From the NCBI GenBank assembly GCA_014281115.1, contig JACONQ010000002.1:1922001-1986000 (forward strand): a DNA stretch of 64,000 bases, read 5' to 3'. Under the pieces are notes generated by a model. It was not told where the DNA came from, ran no database searches, and saw nothing but the letters and a program-made list of their open reading frames with translations. This DNA comes from Laburnicola sp. R22_1. Lineage: Eukaryota > Ascomycota > Dothideomycetes > Pleosporales > Didymosphaeriaceae. The translations under genes and the position numbers were made by a program. Below are positions 33,903 through 46,449 of this stretch, piece by piece. Position 1 is the stretch's first letter. Each line of letters starts with the position of its first letter.

Positions 33903-33943
33903 TATGCAGTTAGATTTAAAAAAATACTTATTTTAATATTTTC

Positions 33944-34151
33944 TATAAGGGCACTAATAGGGTCATCACGCTATATATAAGATAATAGTAAATATTAGGA
34001 TCTAAATATAAGATAGTAGTAATACCTATATAAGATAAGTATATAGGTAGGCTATATATATAGTCTTGCTTAGAATCTTACTTAGTAATTACGCTAATCT
34101 ATAAAAAGTAATATAATATAAATAAGAGGGTTATACTTTAGATTAGTAATA
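33944..34151 (-). repeat. 3' LTR of element 3
   Basis: Begins TATAAGGGCACTAATAGGG and ends CTTTAGATTAGTAATA. It matches 53,253-53,460 over 208 bp, with C/T and G/A differences such as TATAAG for TGTAAG. Confidence 0.85.
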
Positions 34152-34255
34152 CTACTCCCCCTCCCCCTCTTTATAGTAGCGACGCTAGTGTTACTAAGAT
34201 CCTTCTAACTCTATATTAATTTTTAAGTAACTATTACGCTTTATTATAATTTATT

Positions 34256-34353
34256 ATATTTTATTACAAACTATTACGCACTATTTCTAATTATTATAAT
34301 TCTTATATTTTATTACAAACTATTACGCACTATTTCTAATTATTATAATTCTT
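34256..34353. repeat. Two tandem 49-bp units
   Basis: A 49-bp unit starting ATATTTTATTACAAACTATT occurs twice with almost no difference, at 34,256 and 34,305. Confidence 0.85.
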
Positions 34354-34440
34354 ATAGTAATTTATACTAAATTACTATAACTGCCTACTTAAATTACTAT
34401 AGATTTAGTCTAATTTATTAATATCTATTAGGGTTATATT

Positions 34441-34632
34441 ATTAGTACTATTATTATTAGTACTATTATTATTAGTACTATTATTATTAGTACTATTATT
34501 ATTAGTACTATTATTATTAGTACTATTATTATTAGTACTATTATTATTAGTACTATTATTATTAGTACTATTATTATTAGTACTATTATTATTAGTACTA
34601 TTATTATTAGTACTATTATTATTAGTACTATT
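34441..34632. repeat. 15-bp minisatellite, about 12.8 copies
   Basis: ATTAGTACTATTATT is repeated without a mismatch for 192 bp, just inside the 3' LTR of element 3. Perfect copies inside decayed DNA point to recent slippage expansion. There are no spacers, so it is not a CRISPR array. Confidence 0.98.
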
Positions 34633-35082
34633 GTTGTATAGATTAGTACGCTTAATCTGGCTAAGAGAATTACTACTAGGAGGGTTCCTAGAGGGACTAC
34701 TATCTATTACTAACTTAAAACCTATATCTATTTATCTCTAGGCATCTAGATAGGTGTCTATAACTAGAGTGGCGATAAGGCCTATAATAACATCCTAACG
34801 CGTAATAAGATTATTGAAGTTATATAGTATAGTAGGCTTCCTTAGATTCTTAGCATAAAACCTAGTAATAAGGCAGAGACAATTAAGTAGGTTATAATAG
34901 GGCTCCTAGGTAGAGTCTTTAAAACTATTCTATATAACTTTATACTTTATAACGCTATGGTTAAAGGTGTATAGGTTCTTCTTTAACTTGTTTAACTAGT
35001 AGGTAAATATAGTCTTTATCTTATACTTCTTATCTATATATTTGTCTAGTAGTATATTATTCTTATTATACATATTGTTCAA

Positions 35083-35163
35083 TTATCTACCTAGGGATAG
35101 AACGATAAAGGCTTTTATCTTAAATAATATAACAAAAATAGCAGAGCCCCCTACTTAGTAATT
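35083..35163 (+). repeat. MITE arm (10.25-kb family)
   Basis: CTACCTAGGGATAGAACGAT then AAAGGCTTTTATCTTAAATAA and CAGAGCCCCCTACTTAGTAA match the family arm. It lies within the 3' part of element 3; no partner arm is obvious. Confidence 0.65.
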
Positions 35164-35630
35164 AAACTTTTTTCTCTTATTATATATCTAACTATTAAGC
35201 AGTTATTTATTATATAGGTGTAGTAGCTATAGGTAGAAAATATTATATAAATAGCCTATTTCCTTAGGTAGATTAAACTTCTATACTATATTATTAATAA
35301 CTTATACTATATAAAAAGGTCTTCTATTTTTATAGTTAAGTAATAAGCTAGGCCTCTTAGTCTTAAAGTTGCGTGCGTCTAATATTACCTTATTATTAAC
35401 CTTAAAAAATAGTGCTAGTGCGCGCTTTATATCTGCATACTTAGTTTATTTAGCTTATGCCTATTATAAATTATTACGTACAAAGTTATATAAGTAGGTA
35501 AAGGAGTTAATAAAGTTATCTACGCGTTAATAATCTATGTGTGCAGACGCTATAAATAGACGCTTACTAGTAGTGGCGTTTCTACTTACTAATTTAATAT
35601 TATATAATTAAGCTAGTTTAGTACTATTAC

Positions 35631-35819
35631 TGTAAGGATGTTACTAGGGCACCTACTAGTTAATAAGACAGAATAGGATAATATTAGGAGGTAAGTAGTA
35701 ATAAGACAAATCGCTACCCACTCTTATCTAAAGTAAGGGGGTTTTTATCTAAATCCCTACTAGGCCTAAAGAAGACATAAGATCCTATTTAGCCACCTAA
35801 GTAATAAGGAGGCCTTACA
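35631..35819 (-). repeat. 3' LTR of element 2
   Basis: Starts TGTAAGGATGTTACTAGGG and ends GGAGGCCTTACA. It is the less mutated of the two LTR copies, keeping TG...CA ends. Confidence 0.93.
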
Positions 35820-37499
35820 GTATTCCTCTTCTAGAATTAACCTAATCTAGGTTACCCTAGAAGATTAAAACGTGAGATATTTTGTTATCTCTACTTAAAA
35901 AGTAAATAATTACTAGTTTTATAACTATATAGTAATAATTATTATTATATTAGGCGCTATTACGCTATTAAGATGCTATAGAGCACCTAACTAATTTAGG
36001 AGCTGAAGGTACTGTTAAGCGAGGCTTAGCGTAATTATTTTAGTTTTTGCCTACCTTTGTACTACCCTTACTCCTTGCGCCTTTACTAATTAATTTACTA
36101 TATACTATCCTACTCTTATTATTCTAATGCATTCTAATATTCCTTTCTATAGCAAGATAGCCCTTAAGAGGACGCTTATTATATAGTAAGCAAAGTTAGC
36201 TTATAACTAACCCGCTAGTACCAATCTATATATTTATTATATTAAACTTATTTATAAAGGGGATCTACTTTATATATATTACTTTCTAGATACTAAACTT
36301 ATTCTATTACTTTAAATTAATAGTGTTTAGCTATCTAGGTGTAGTAATTACTTAATTTAGAATAAACACTATCTTATAGTAATGTATACCTATATTAGGC
36401 GCTATTATACTACTAACTAAGATAATATAGTGCCCTATTAACTTTAACGGTAAGCTTAATAGTCTTATAGCTACTTAGGCTCTCCTTTATAGTAGTAGTT
36501 CTAATAAGAATAAGAAATATATCTATAAGGCCGCTAAGAGGCTTATAAACTATATTAAGTAGGTATAGTTATTCGTATAGCGCTTTTAATTAACTAATTA
36601 CTTTTAGCTTGTTTAAGCCCTACGCACAGAATTTCTATATTTATAATAGTAGTAATATTTATTAATTAACCTATTACTTTACTAAGAAATACGCTTATAC
36701 TAATATAGAGCGTAAGACTAAGCAATATTACTATAAGAAAGCTATTAACTGCGTAACCTATAAGGGTGGAATCCTAAAGTAAGATAAGGTTTATAATTTT
36801 ACCTTTTGTCCTATTATATTATATACTAATATAGTTATAAAATAAATACAGACTAACGCATTATTAGAAGTTTTAGAGTAATAGTAAGAGTTCTACTTAT
36901 AGCTATAGTTATAAATAGTGCCTTTCTAGCATCTTAGCAATACTTTTAGCCTCTTTAGAGGTCTTAGGCTAATATATATGTGTAAGGGGGACCTTTAGGG
37001 CTATTCTGCCTTAGGGTCCTTAGAAATAGCAGCTCCTTATAATATAAGAGTCTGTTAGGACTTAAATAGCGCCTTCTAGTAGGCGGCGACGCTCTAAAAT
37101 ATCTTAAACCTAGGTTCTTAGAATATTCTCTTCTTTTAGCTCTAAGTAAAGTGTACTATACTCTTATAGTCCTTTATAGTCCTTTTTAACTAACCTCTAG
37201 AGATACTATAATCTTTTTAAGTTAATATTACCTTTATAATACCTTGCGCTATTAAATACTTCTATAATTATAGTAAAAATCCCTTTATAAGAAAAAATAG
37301 GTAAAGGTAGCAAGTATACTTCCTATAATAATTCTCTAACTATATAGTTAACCTAAGTCTAATCTCTTATCTATAGAAGAAAGGAATTAAAATTCCCTAT
37401 TAAAATTTCCTAAGGAGGTTCTTTTATCCCCCTTCTATAGTTGTTTAACCTAAACAAGAGCCTCTTTATTAGCGTCTTAGAATATTCTTCTTTTTCTAG

Positions 37500-40400
37500 A
37501 ATTCTTTAATAGCTTTGGCACTTAGATTAGTGCCTAGCTCCTATAAGTTTTCTTCTTCTAGGTAACCTTCCTATTTAATAAGGTATTTCTAGATTCTAAC
37601 TAATAACTACCTACTCTCTAGCACTTTCTTTACATAATATATATTATTGCCAAACGTATATAGAGTGTCTATAATTAGACCTACTTAAGACTTAATAGCT
37701 CCCCTTTATTTATATAGCTCTAATAATAATATATAAAAGGGTAAGTGTACGTTTAATCTTAGGAAGTTAACTTTATAGGCTTTTTCTCTATAGGATACTT
37801 AACTATACCTAGTCTAATAAACTTCTAATTAAGTTTGCACTTAGGTTATATAGAGCTTAGATATTTAGTAGATATAAATACTTAATTCTCTAGTTTAAGA
37901 CTAAGATGCTTTCTCTTCTTATTAGTATACTTTTTCTAGTACGTATTTGCCGCTACAATCTTTATTTTGTATTAAGCCTATAGTATAATAACTTTTACTA
38001 CAATTAATATGCCTAATAGTAATTCTCTATTACTAAGCAGTATTTTAGGCTATTCTAGCGCATAAGAATCTACTCTATAGTATGCGTAAAAAGAAGTTAC
38101 TCTAGTTATTATATTTATACTATTATTATACGCAAATTTCGCAATTAGTAACTACTTTGTCTAGTTATCCTATTCTAGGTAGTAAAAACACTAAAAATAC
38201 TGCTTAAGCGTCTAATTCTGCCTTTTAGTTTGCCTGTCTATTTGCGAGTAATAGGCTAATAATAACACTTTTATAGTATTAAGGTAATAATAAAAAGAGT
38301 CCTAATAGTAAGAGTTTATTATTAGATCTCTATCTAATATAATTGTCTTAGAAGTGCTATATAACCTAATAATATCCCAAATTTAGACTTTTGCCAAGTT
38401 CTTCGTATCACAATCTACTCTAGTAGGTATATAATAAGCTATCTTTGTTAGGTAGTTCACTATTACTAAAATAGTATTATAGACTTAGCTAAGTATTTAG
38501 CTAAGGGGTAAGTCTATAATAAAATCCAAGGTGACATTCTTCTAAAGACTATTTAGTATAGGTAAAGAATTTAAAAGACTATATAGTTAGTATTAAGGCG
38601 CAATAGATATCCTATACTTTAAATAGTCTTAATAGTAGTTCTTAACTTTGCGTTATATTTCTTTCTATTAGAAATGCCTTCTTAACTTTTTTAATATCTT
38701 TTTTGCTCTAAAATACCTAGCTATAGGGCTATTATAGTATATTTAAAGAGTCTTTGCCTTCTTTACACTTATTGTAAGCACTTTAATTTTTTTCTACTCT
38801 ATTATACCTTCTTCTAGCAACTCCTCGCCTAACTATTAGGACTAAGGTTTTTCTAGAGCCTTAAATTTATCTTTAATTTCAAAGTTAGATTTAGAGCTAA
38901 TTTCTATTAATAATATTAGCTCTTTTATAATTACTCTCTTAGGTTTACGCCTTATTAGCTGCCTTTATTCCTAGAGTGCTGCTTATTAGGATTTTATAAT
39001 TACACTATTTAATTAGGTAGTTAGTTTATTAAAAGTATCCCTACTTAATAATATTTCCAAAGGCTCTATATAAGCCCTATTTCCTTTCTTTGCTAGGTGT
39101 TGCGCCTTACTTATATAGTTAGGGCGTCTTAATAGTCTATCTACTAAGTTTTCTTTTCCTAGCTAGTAGATAATAATAAAATTATACTCTGCTAGCCTCT
39201 TATAGATTCTAACCTACTAGTAGTTTAATTTCTTTATATTTATAAACTATTTTAAGTTATTATAATCTATTATTAACGTTTCTATTGCTTCTAAATTTTC
39301 TGTAAAGTAAATACAGCCACAGGCAAATCGTATAGGTGAACAAGAGGCACTTTCCCCTAGTGAAAAAAGCCCTTTAAAGGGGGTAAAGGAAAAATCAAGT
39401 TTATAATCTATAAGAATAGTAAATAAAATACTTAATAGGTAGTGTCGCTAATATTTAACACTTTTATTAATAGCTAGTAATTTCTTATTATATATATTGT
39501 ATTAAAGTTGTGTGCTATCTAGCTTCTATAAAAAGAAACTAATAGGTCGCTATTATTGGGTTCTATTAGATATAGGCATGTTCTAGCTTAATATACTAGA
39601 TATTACGCTACCTAAGGCGTCTACCTTAAGTCTTATCTCTTTATTAGACTTAAAGTATACTAATATAGGCACTACTATAAATATAGCCTTTAATTCTTTA
39701 AAAGCTGCTTTTACCTGCGCATCTAGGTGTAAGAGTTAGCTTTCCTCCTTTCTTTAAGTATGCCTACCCTAGGCAGCACTAGATTTCTTCTAAGTAAGTT
39801 TAGTAAGTGGTAGAGCTGCTCTTAAAAACCCTTTAATAAATATCTAGTAATAATTTATAAAACTAATAAATACCCTAATATTATATACTATTTTAAAAAG
39901 TAGCTACTTTATAATTATTTTTATATAGTCTTTATACACTCTAACTCTCTTTTAGCTAATAATATATCCTAGGTACTTTATCTCTTCCTAATAAAACTTG
40001 CACTTACTAAGTTTAATATATAGTTTAGCCTTATATAGCTTTTAAAGAACTTTTTTATATACTATTTATATTTCTCTTCTATAGTAGAGAAGATAAGTAT
40101 ATTATCTAAATAGATAATACACGTTATATTAATTAGTTCTACTAGGACCTCATTAATATGTTTTTAAAATTATGCTAGAGTATTAGTTAAACTAAATAGT
40201 ATTACTAAATACTTAAAGTGTCTATACTTTGTACAAAAAGCTATCTTCTACTTATTACCTTTCTTAATTCTTATTCTATAATATACTTTTTAGATATTAA
40301 GCTTAGTAAAGAACTTTGCTTTTACTAATCTTTCTAAGAACTTAGTAATTAAGGGTAACGCATAATAATTTTTAATAGTAATTTTATTAAGGCTATAGTA

Positions 40401-41400
40401 ATCTATATATAGCCTTAATATACTATTCTTCTTCTTTATAAATAGGATTAGTACTCTAGCTAGTAATCTTAAATATTATATCTAGCCTCTTTATAAGTAA
40501 TCTGCAATATACTTATATAAGACACTTAGCTTATCCTTAGATAAGTTATAGAGGGGCTAATAGAGTAGTTATTTCCTAGAAAAAAATTAATACTTAGGTT
40601 AGTTACGGAGTATTTTATAAGTACCTCTAATTAATTACTATTTACTATATTAGCGAACTCTTAGTATACCTATAGTATTATAGCCTCTACTAAGGTTATA
40701 GACATCCTATTACTTATATAGCTAATATAACACATGTATAATTCTATAGTCAAGTCTAATATTATTAAACTAAACTGTTCCGCGTCTTTAAGGGCCACTT
40801 TAGTATAGTTAGGCATATTCTACCTAACTTTCTTTAGAATAATAATTAACTTATATAAAAGTTAAGTTTTAGATTATATATAGCAATATATAGTAATCCT
40901 AAGTATATTTTATACTTTCTTAGGTCTACTACTATAAATAAGACCTAGTAGGTCTCTCTACAATCTCTAGTATTTACTAGGTGCACTTTAGTAATTATAG
41001 ATCTATATATAGTAATATTTACACTATTTACTATCTCTACTATAAAGTCTAGTAAAGTTATTACTATTAAATTTCTCTCCTTTAGAAAGCAAGTAGAGAT
41101 TATATTAAGTTTAGCGCTACTATTAACTAGTGCCTTAACTAAGCCTAAATCCTCTACTATAGCCTACACTATTATTATAGTTAGCCTCTTTAGGTAAAGC
41201 ATATTATAAAGCTTTCTAAGCCACTTATTCTTCTTATACTTAATAATTGCGACTAATAGGATAAAGTCTAGTCCTACTAGCCCTTGCCTTTTTCTACAGA
41301 CTCTAATGCGTCCTTGGAATAGAAAGGTAGGTCTAGATTTCTCTCTTTCTTATAATTAGAGAAAATATAGCCTCTTTTGCCACAGTTCTAGTAGGTAACC
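37500..41400 (-). pseudogene. Gag-pol remnant of element 2
   Basis: On the minus strand a gag zinc knuckle remnant lies near 41,350-41,395 (NCGKRGYIFSN). The reverse-transcriptase active-site strand is at 40,095-40,112 (YLDNIL, one Asp changed to Asn). A chromodomain remnant is near 37,500-37,610 (YLIK, EGYLEEEKL, ELGTNLSAKAIKEF). The order gag, RT, chromodomain fits a chromovirus. Stops in every frame show it is dead. Confidence 0.8.
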
Positions 41401-42537
41401 TTTAGATTATCTTTATCCTTTTTCTTTTATATTAAACTAGACTATTTATAGTTCTTTTACTCTCTTCTACTATATTTAGCTAATTTAGCTAACTCTATAG
41501 AGGGTGTTATTAACTTAGGCCTCTTTAATAAGTCCTTAGACTTATCTTTACTCTTAATAGACTACTCTTCCTTTTAGTAAAGGCAATTAGCAATCTCTTC
41601 TACCTCTATAAAGGTTTCCCTCTAAGAAGGTAAGTAATATAGAACTTTTTTATATAGCTTATTATCTATAGAAGCTATAAACTTAGCTACCCTATAATAC
41701 TTATTCTGCTCTTTAACCTTATCCCACAAAGAAAGAAGGTAGTTAAGTAGGTTAGTTAGGATTCAATTTGCCCTCTAGCGATAGTTCTTTATTACCTTAA
41801 ATACTATCTATTAGCGTTCTAATAGAGTACCTAGGGCATTAAGCATTTATTCTATTAACATCTACTAGGTAGAGGCCTATTTAGGGTCTATTTATTATTA
41901 TTAGTTGTAATATAACTTTAACTAGCTTTAAAAGTCTTTAAATAGGTACTGCCTACTAAAGATAACCTTATAATCGTTTATAATAAAGTAAAAAGGCACT
42001 CATAAGAAATAAAACTTATAATTTTACTTTTATTAGTTATAATTGCAATAATTCTTATAGTTATAGATATATAGTATGAGTAGTCATAGTAAAATACTCT
42101 ATTTAGCAGCTACTAGAAATAATAAGGCTATAGTGGCCATGCGTAGGGTACTAGTAAGCTTATTAAAAGCTACTATATTACTAGCTTTATAATATTATTA
42201 TATATATTTAATACGTTACATTTTCTATTATTCTTATTCTTTGTACGCCTAATTTTATAATTCTATAAAATAAGCTGTCCTTTTATTAGCTTCTATTATA
42301 TTTAGCTCTATCTAAGAGTCTTATAAACTCTTAAGGCTATTATTAATTTCCTTTTAGGTAGTCTCCCTAAGTTCCTTCACTTATTCTTCTACCTACCTAA
42401 TAGCACTAGCTTGCTGCTAAGTATTCCTAAATAAGCCGCCTAGCTCCTAGCTTGTAGAGGCAAGGCATCTATTAGATCTATATATTGCTATTATAGTAGT
42501 AAGAATCCTACTGCTATCTATAAGGAAGCGATTTAAA

Positions 42538-42726
42538 TATAAGGGTATTACTAGAGTACCTAATAATTAATAAGATAGAATAGAATAATATTAGGAGGTA
42601 AGTAGTAATAAGACAAATCGCTACCCGCTCTTATTTAAAGTAAGGAGATTTTTATCTAAACCGCCACTAGGCCCAAAGGAGACATAAGGCCCTATTTAGC
42701 TACCTAAGTAATAAGGAGACCTTATA
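42538..42726 (-). repeat. 5' LTR of element 2
   Basis: Same 189-bp length as the left LTR. It starts TATAAGGGTATTACTAGAG and is followed immediately by the target duplication ATTAC. Confidence 0.93.
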
Positions 42727-45700
42727 ATTACGTGGTAAATAGCCCTTAGTAGTAATAAAGGGAGCTACTTTAGTTAATTTACTAACTAAAGAATTAGCGA
42801 CAAACTTTACTATAGGCAAATATAAGGTCTAGTTATCTTATTAATAGTTAATATACGCGCGTAAGTATTCTTTTAGCATAGTATTAGTAACCTCTATTTA
42901 GCTATCTATCTTAGGATGCTAACTAGTAGATAGTTATAGTTTAGTACTAAGATATTTATAAAGCTATTTCTAAAAGTAAAATATAAACTATTAACTATAG
43001 TTACTAATAACGTCCTTTAGAAAATCCTTCTTATGCTAAATATAGGTAATAAAAGCCTCTATAACTACCTTAGCTATAATTTTAAATATAGGAATAAACT
43101 TCTTCTTTTTGCTAAGCTAGTTTACAATAACTATAATAGCTATATAGGTCTTACTATTATTATAACAAAGTGGCAAGCTAATAATAAAGTCTATTAAGAT
43201 AGACTTCTAGTATTAATCTAGAATTAGTAGTAAATATAACAAACTATGCTTAGTGTTATAGTATAGCTTACTATAGCGGCAGAATACGTAGGCGTAGATA
43301 TAATAGGTAATAGTATATATTATATATAGCTAATAGTACTAGCAACTAATACGTTTATAAGTACTCTTATAATTAATATATTTAGTAGTAATACTATTAT
43401 AAGCTTGCTTAAGAATGCGTATATAGAGCTTTTTATCGCTAGGAAGATATAGTTAGTTCTTAATATATAGTAGATCCTTACTTAATTAATAGCTAGTAAC
43501 TTTAATTCTAAATTTCTACTTAAGAAGCTTCTCTAGCAAATATTAAGCTTTTGCCTTAACAGCAGCAATAATATCTTAGACTATCTTATTAATAGTATAG
43601 GCTGTCTTAATGTTCTTAAGCAATTGCGCTATCTTATTAGTTTCTATTATAGTTATAGCAATAGGATTATAATTATTAGCAGCGAGTTTAGTAATATAGT
43701 ATAATATAGCTGTAAGCTACAGACTAGAGTAACAACTTTTATTTAATAAAGTGTAGGCGGCGGTAACTACATAATATAACTTTTCTCTTTTAAAGATTTT
43801 TAGCTATAAGACTATCTGGACTTAGTGTTATTAGTGGGTGTTATTATTGCCTTTAGGTAAGTCACCTAAATAGTGCATTAGAGCGTTAGGTTTTATACCT
43901 TATTTACTAGGGCAATACTAAATATAAAAGTTAAACTTAGCTAGAAACTCTACCTATTACGCTTATTATTAATTAAGTTACTTACTAGTTATAAAGTACT
44001 GCAAAGCAAGGTAATTAGTAATAATATTAATAGGATTCTAGGTACCTAATAGCTTAGATTTCTATTCCTTAAAGGCGTGTATAATAGCTAGAAGCTCCTT
44101 ATTATAAATCTTGTAGTTGCACTTTATAAAGTTTATTTTATATAATAAGTACGTAATAGGCTATAGTACCCCTACTTATCTTTTTATAATAGTACTGCTA
44201 TAGTAACAAAGTCTAACACGTTAGTCTTTAGCTAGATTTCCTTATTTAAGTTCAAATAGACTAGAATAGGTGCTATTGCAAAGGCCCGCTTAAGTGCTTT
44301 AAATATAGTTACTATAGAAGTTTCTAATTTAATAGGCTAGTCCTTTAGTATATTACCTTTAGTTAGATTTATTAGTGGGCGAGCGATTTAACTAAAACCT
44401 TTAATAAATTATTAGTAGAAGTTTATAAAATCTAGAAAAGCCTATATATTTTTAAGTAACTATAGTAGTTACTAGTTATGCACTGCCTAAATCTTGTTAG
44501 GGTCTATTTTAATACTCTTAGTAGTTAGTATAATCCCTAAGTACTTATCCTTCTTAACTTTAAATTAATACTTATTAATATTTAGGTATAGACTAGCTTA
44601 TTTAAATTTATTAACTATAGTCTATACGTATTTAATATAGTTCTCCTTAGTTTTACTATATATAAGTATGTTATTTAAGTAAGCTATATAAAGGTTATCT
44701 AGATGTTATTGCAATATCTTATTAATATATATTTAAAAAGTACTAAAAGCTCTAGTAAGTCTAAATAGTATAATAATATACTTATAAAGTCTATATTACG
44801 TAAGAAATGCTATTTTTTCTTTATTACCTTTCTTAACGTGTATATTATTAAAACCTATAATAATGTCTATAATAAATATAAACCTTGTCTTATTTATGCG
44901 TACTAGTGTGTTTTTTAATAATGGTGGGACGTTGCAATTACACTTTATAATAGTGTTAATTATGCGATAATTAACGCAAACACGTAATTTACCTTCTAGT
45001 TTTTAATAATAAGAATAAAAGACGTATACTAAAACGTGCTTATCTATAAGAACTCTTTTGTAGTTATTTTATTAATATATTTCTTAACTACTATAGTTTC
45101 TAGTTGCGTAAGACTATATATATGCAATTATAGGGCTTTATTATTAATAAGATTAATAGTAAAGTTAACTCTAGAGTAATTAGGAGATAACTTATTAGCC
45201 TCCTTTAGGTTAAAATACTAAGACTTGTTTTATAACTATATAGATAATAACTACCTTATTTTACCTATTATATAGGGCTTATTAGATAACTTTTCTATAA
45301 ACTTATTATAATCTATCTAATATACGCAGCAAGTTTCATAGCAGCGCAAAATGTCTGCGCATTATAATCGCCTATTGTTAGATTAGACAGTTAGCCTAGT
45401 TAGTCCTAGTTATAAGGCTCTAGCTAAGTTATAGAGTCTAGGTTATAGACTACTATTAGATAAGTTGTCTAGCTAGTAATTAGACTAATATCCTTATAAG
45501 TTGTTATAGGTTATAATAAACTAGTAGGTAGCTTATTATAGTATATAGTTTTGGACAGCGCATCTTTAAGGCAATAAACTAGGCAATAATGCGCATTAAA
45601 TGTTATAGATTAGTTATATAACCCTAGTCGCAAGTTGTAAGCAAACATCTAATCTATACTAAGAATAATATTAAAAGTGCTAATATTAGTAACAGAGTAT

Positions 45701-46449
45701 ATTATAGTGCTAGTATAGATACTATATTATATTATAAGGTCTATAGCTTAACTAATCTTATCTATAACTTTACTATTTGCAAGGTATAGAGTAATTAGGT
45801 TATTAATATAGTATAGTCTTAGCTAGTGTTATTTAATATATAAAGAACTAATATAACTTATACTGGCTCTAGTATTAGTAAGCTATTACGCCTTTGCCTA
45901 TTTTTAAAGTGCAGCTAGTTTAACTAAATAAGTAAACTAGAGTTATTATTTAGTTTTATCTAGTTTGTCTATAGTAATTGCAGAGATTTGTTATATACAC
46001 TATAGGTTAAAACATAGTTTTACGTCTAATTTAAACCTATTAATCTTTTGCTATACTATTATAAGATTCTTTTATATACGCTATTATTATTACTCTATTA
46101 TATAATTTCGCTCTAGAGCTATTAAAAATATAACTTATCCTTATCCTTATAGTCCTAACCTTAACGCACGTCTAGATTATTATTAGCTAGATTATTAGGT
46201 TTAGGTAACTTACTATAGAAACTATTATATCTATGCATCCTATATAGTTAGTTAGGGTTTATCTAAATAGCGTAGATATACTACGCGTCTTTATAATTAA
46301 TAGGGCCTAAGAGGATAATATAAAAATACTTAATATTCTTTACTAGGGTAATAGCATTATTGTAATAGTTAGCGGTTACGTTTATTACTTAATATTCTAC
46401 TACACTATATTTAAAATAGGCATTAGCTTTAGCTAGTAGATTTAATTTA

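Larger units (their letters stand above)
35631..42726 (-). mobile_element. Ty3/gypsy chromovirus element 2, complete insertion
   Basis: This 7096-bp element has two 189-bp LTRs (35,631-35,819 and 42,538-42,726) and a perfect 5-bp target duplication ATTAC on both sides (35,626-35,630 and 42,727-42,731). The left LTR begins TGTAAGG and ends CCTTACA, the canonical inverted ends; the right LTR has TATAAGG and CCTTATA, each one RIP-type change away. The coding direction is minus. It is inserted in the integrase/post-integrase part of element 3 and is therefore younger than it. Confidence 0.95.
34815..46449 (-). pseudogene. Gag-pol remnant of element 3 (interrupted by element 2)
   Basis: The reverse-transcriptase active-site strand is at 44,661-44,681 on the minus strand, reading YLNNILI (YLDD changed by two D-to-N). 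Downstream on the coding strand come integrase-like sequence (42.7-43.6 kb, then 35.1-35.6 kb across the insertion) and a chromodomain remnant near 34,891-34,955 (KYKVI and NSFKDST followed by EPYYNLLN). Stops are frequent throughout. The gag end lies towards 46 kb and beyond 52.6 kb. Confidence 0.7.

Noticed and set aside
34441..34632. Regular repeats resembling a CRISPR array
   Set aside because: The units are tandem with no spacers and the host is a fungus; it is a minisatellite.
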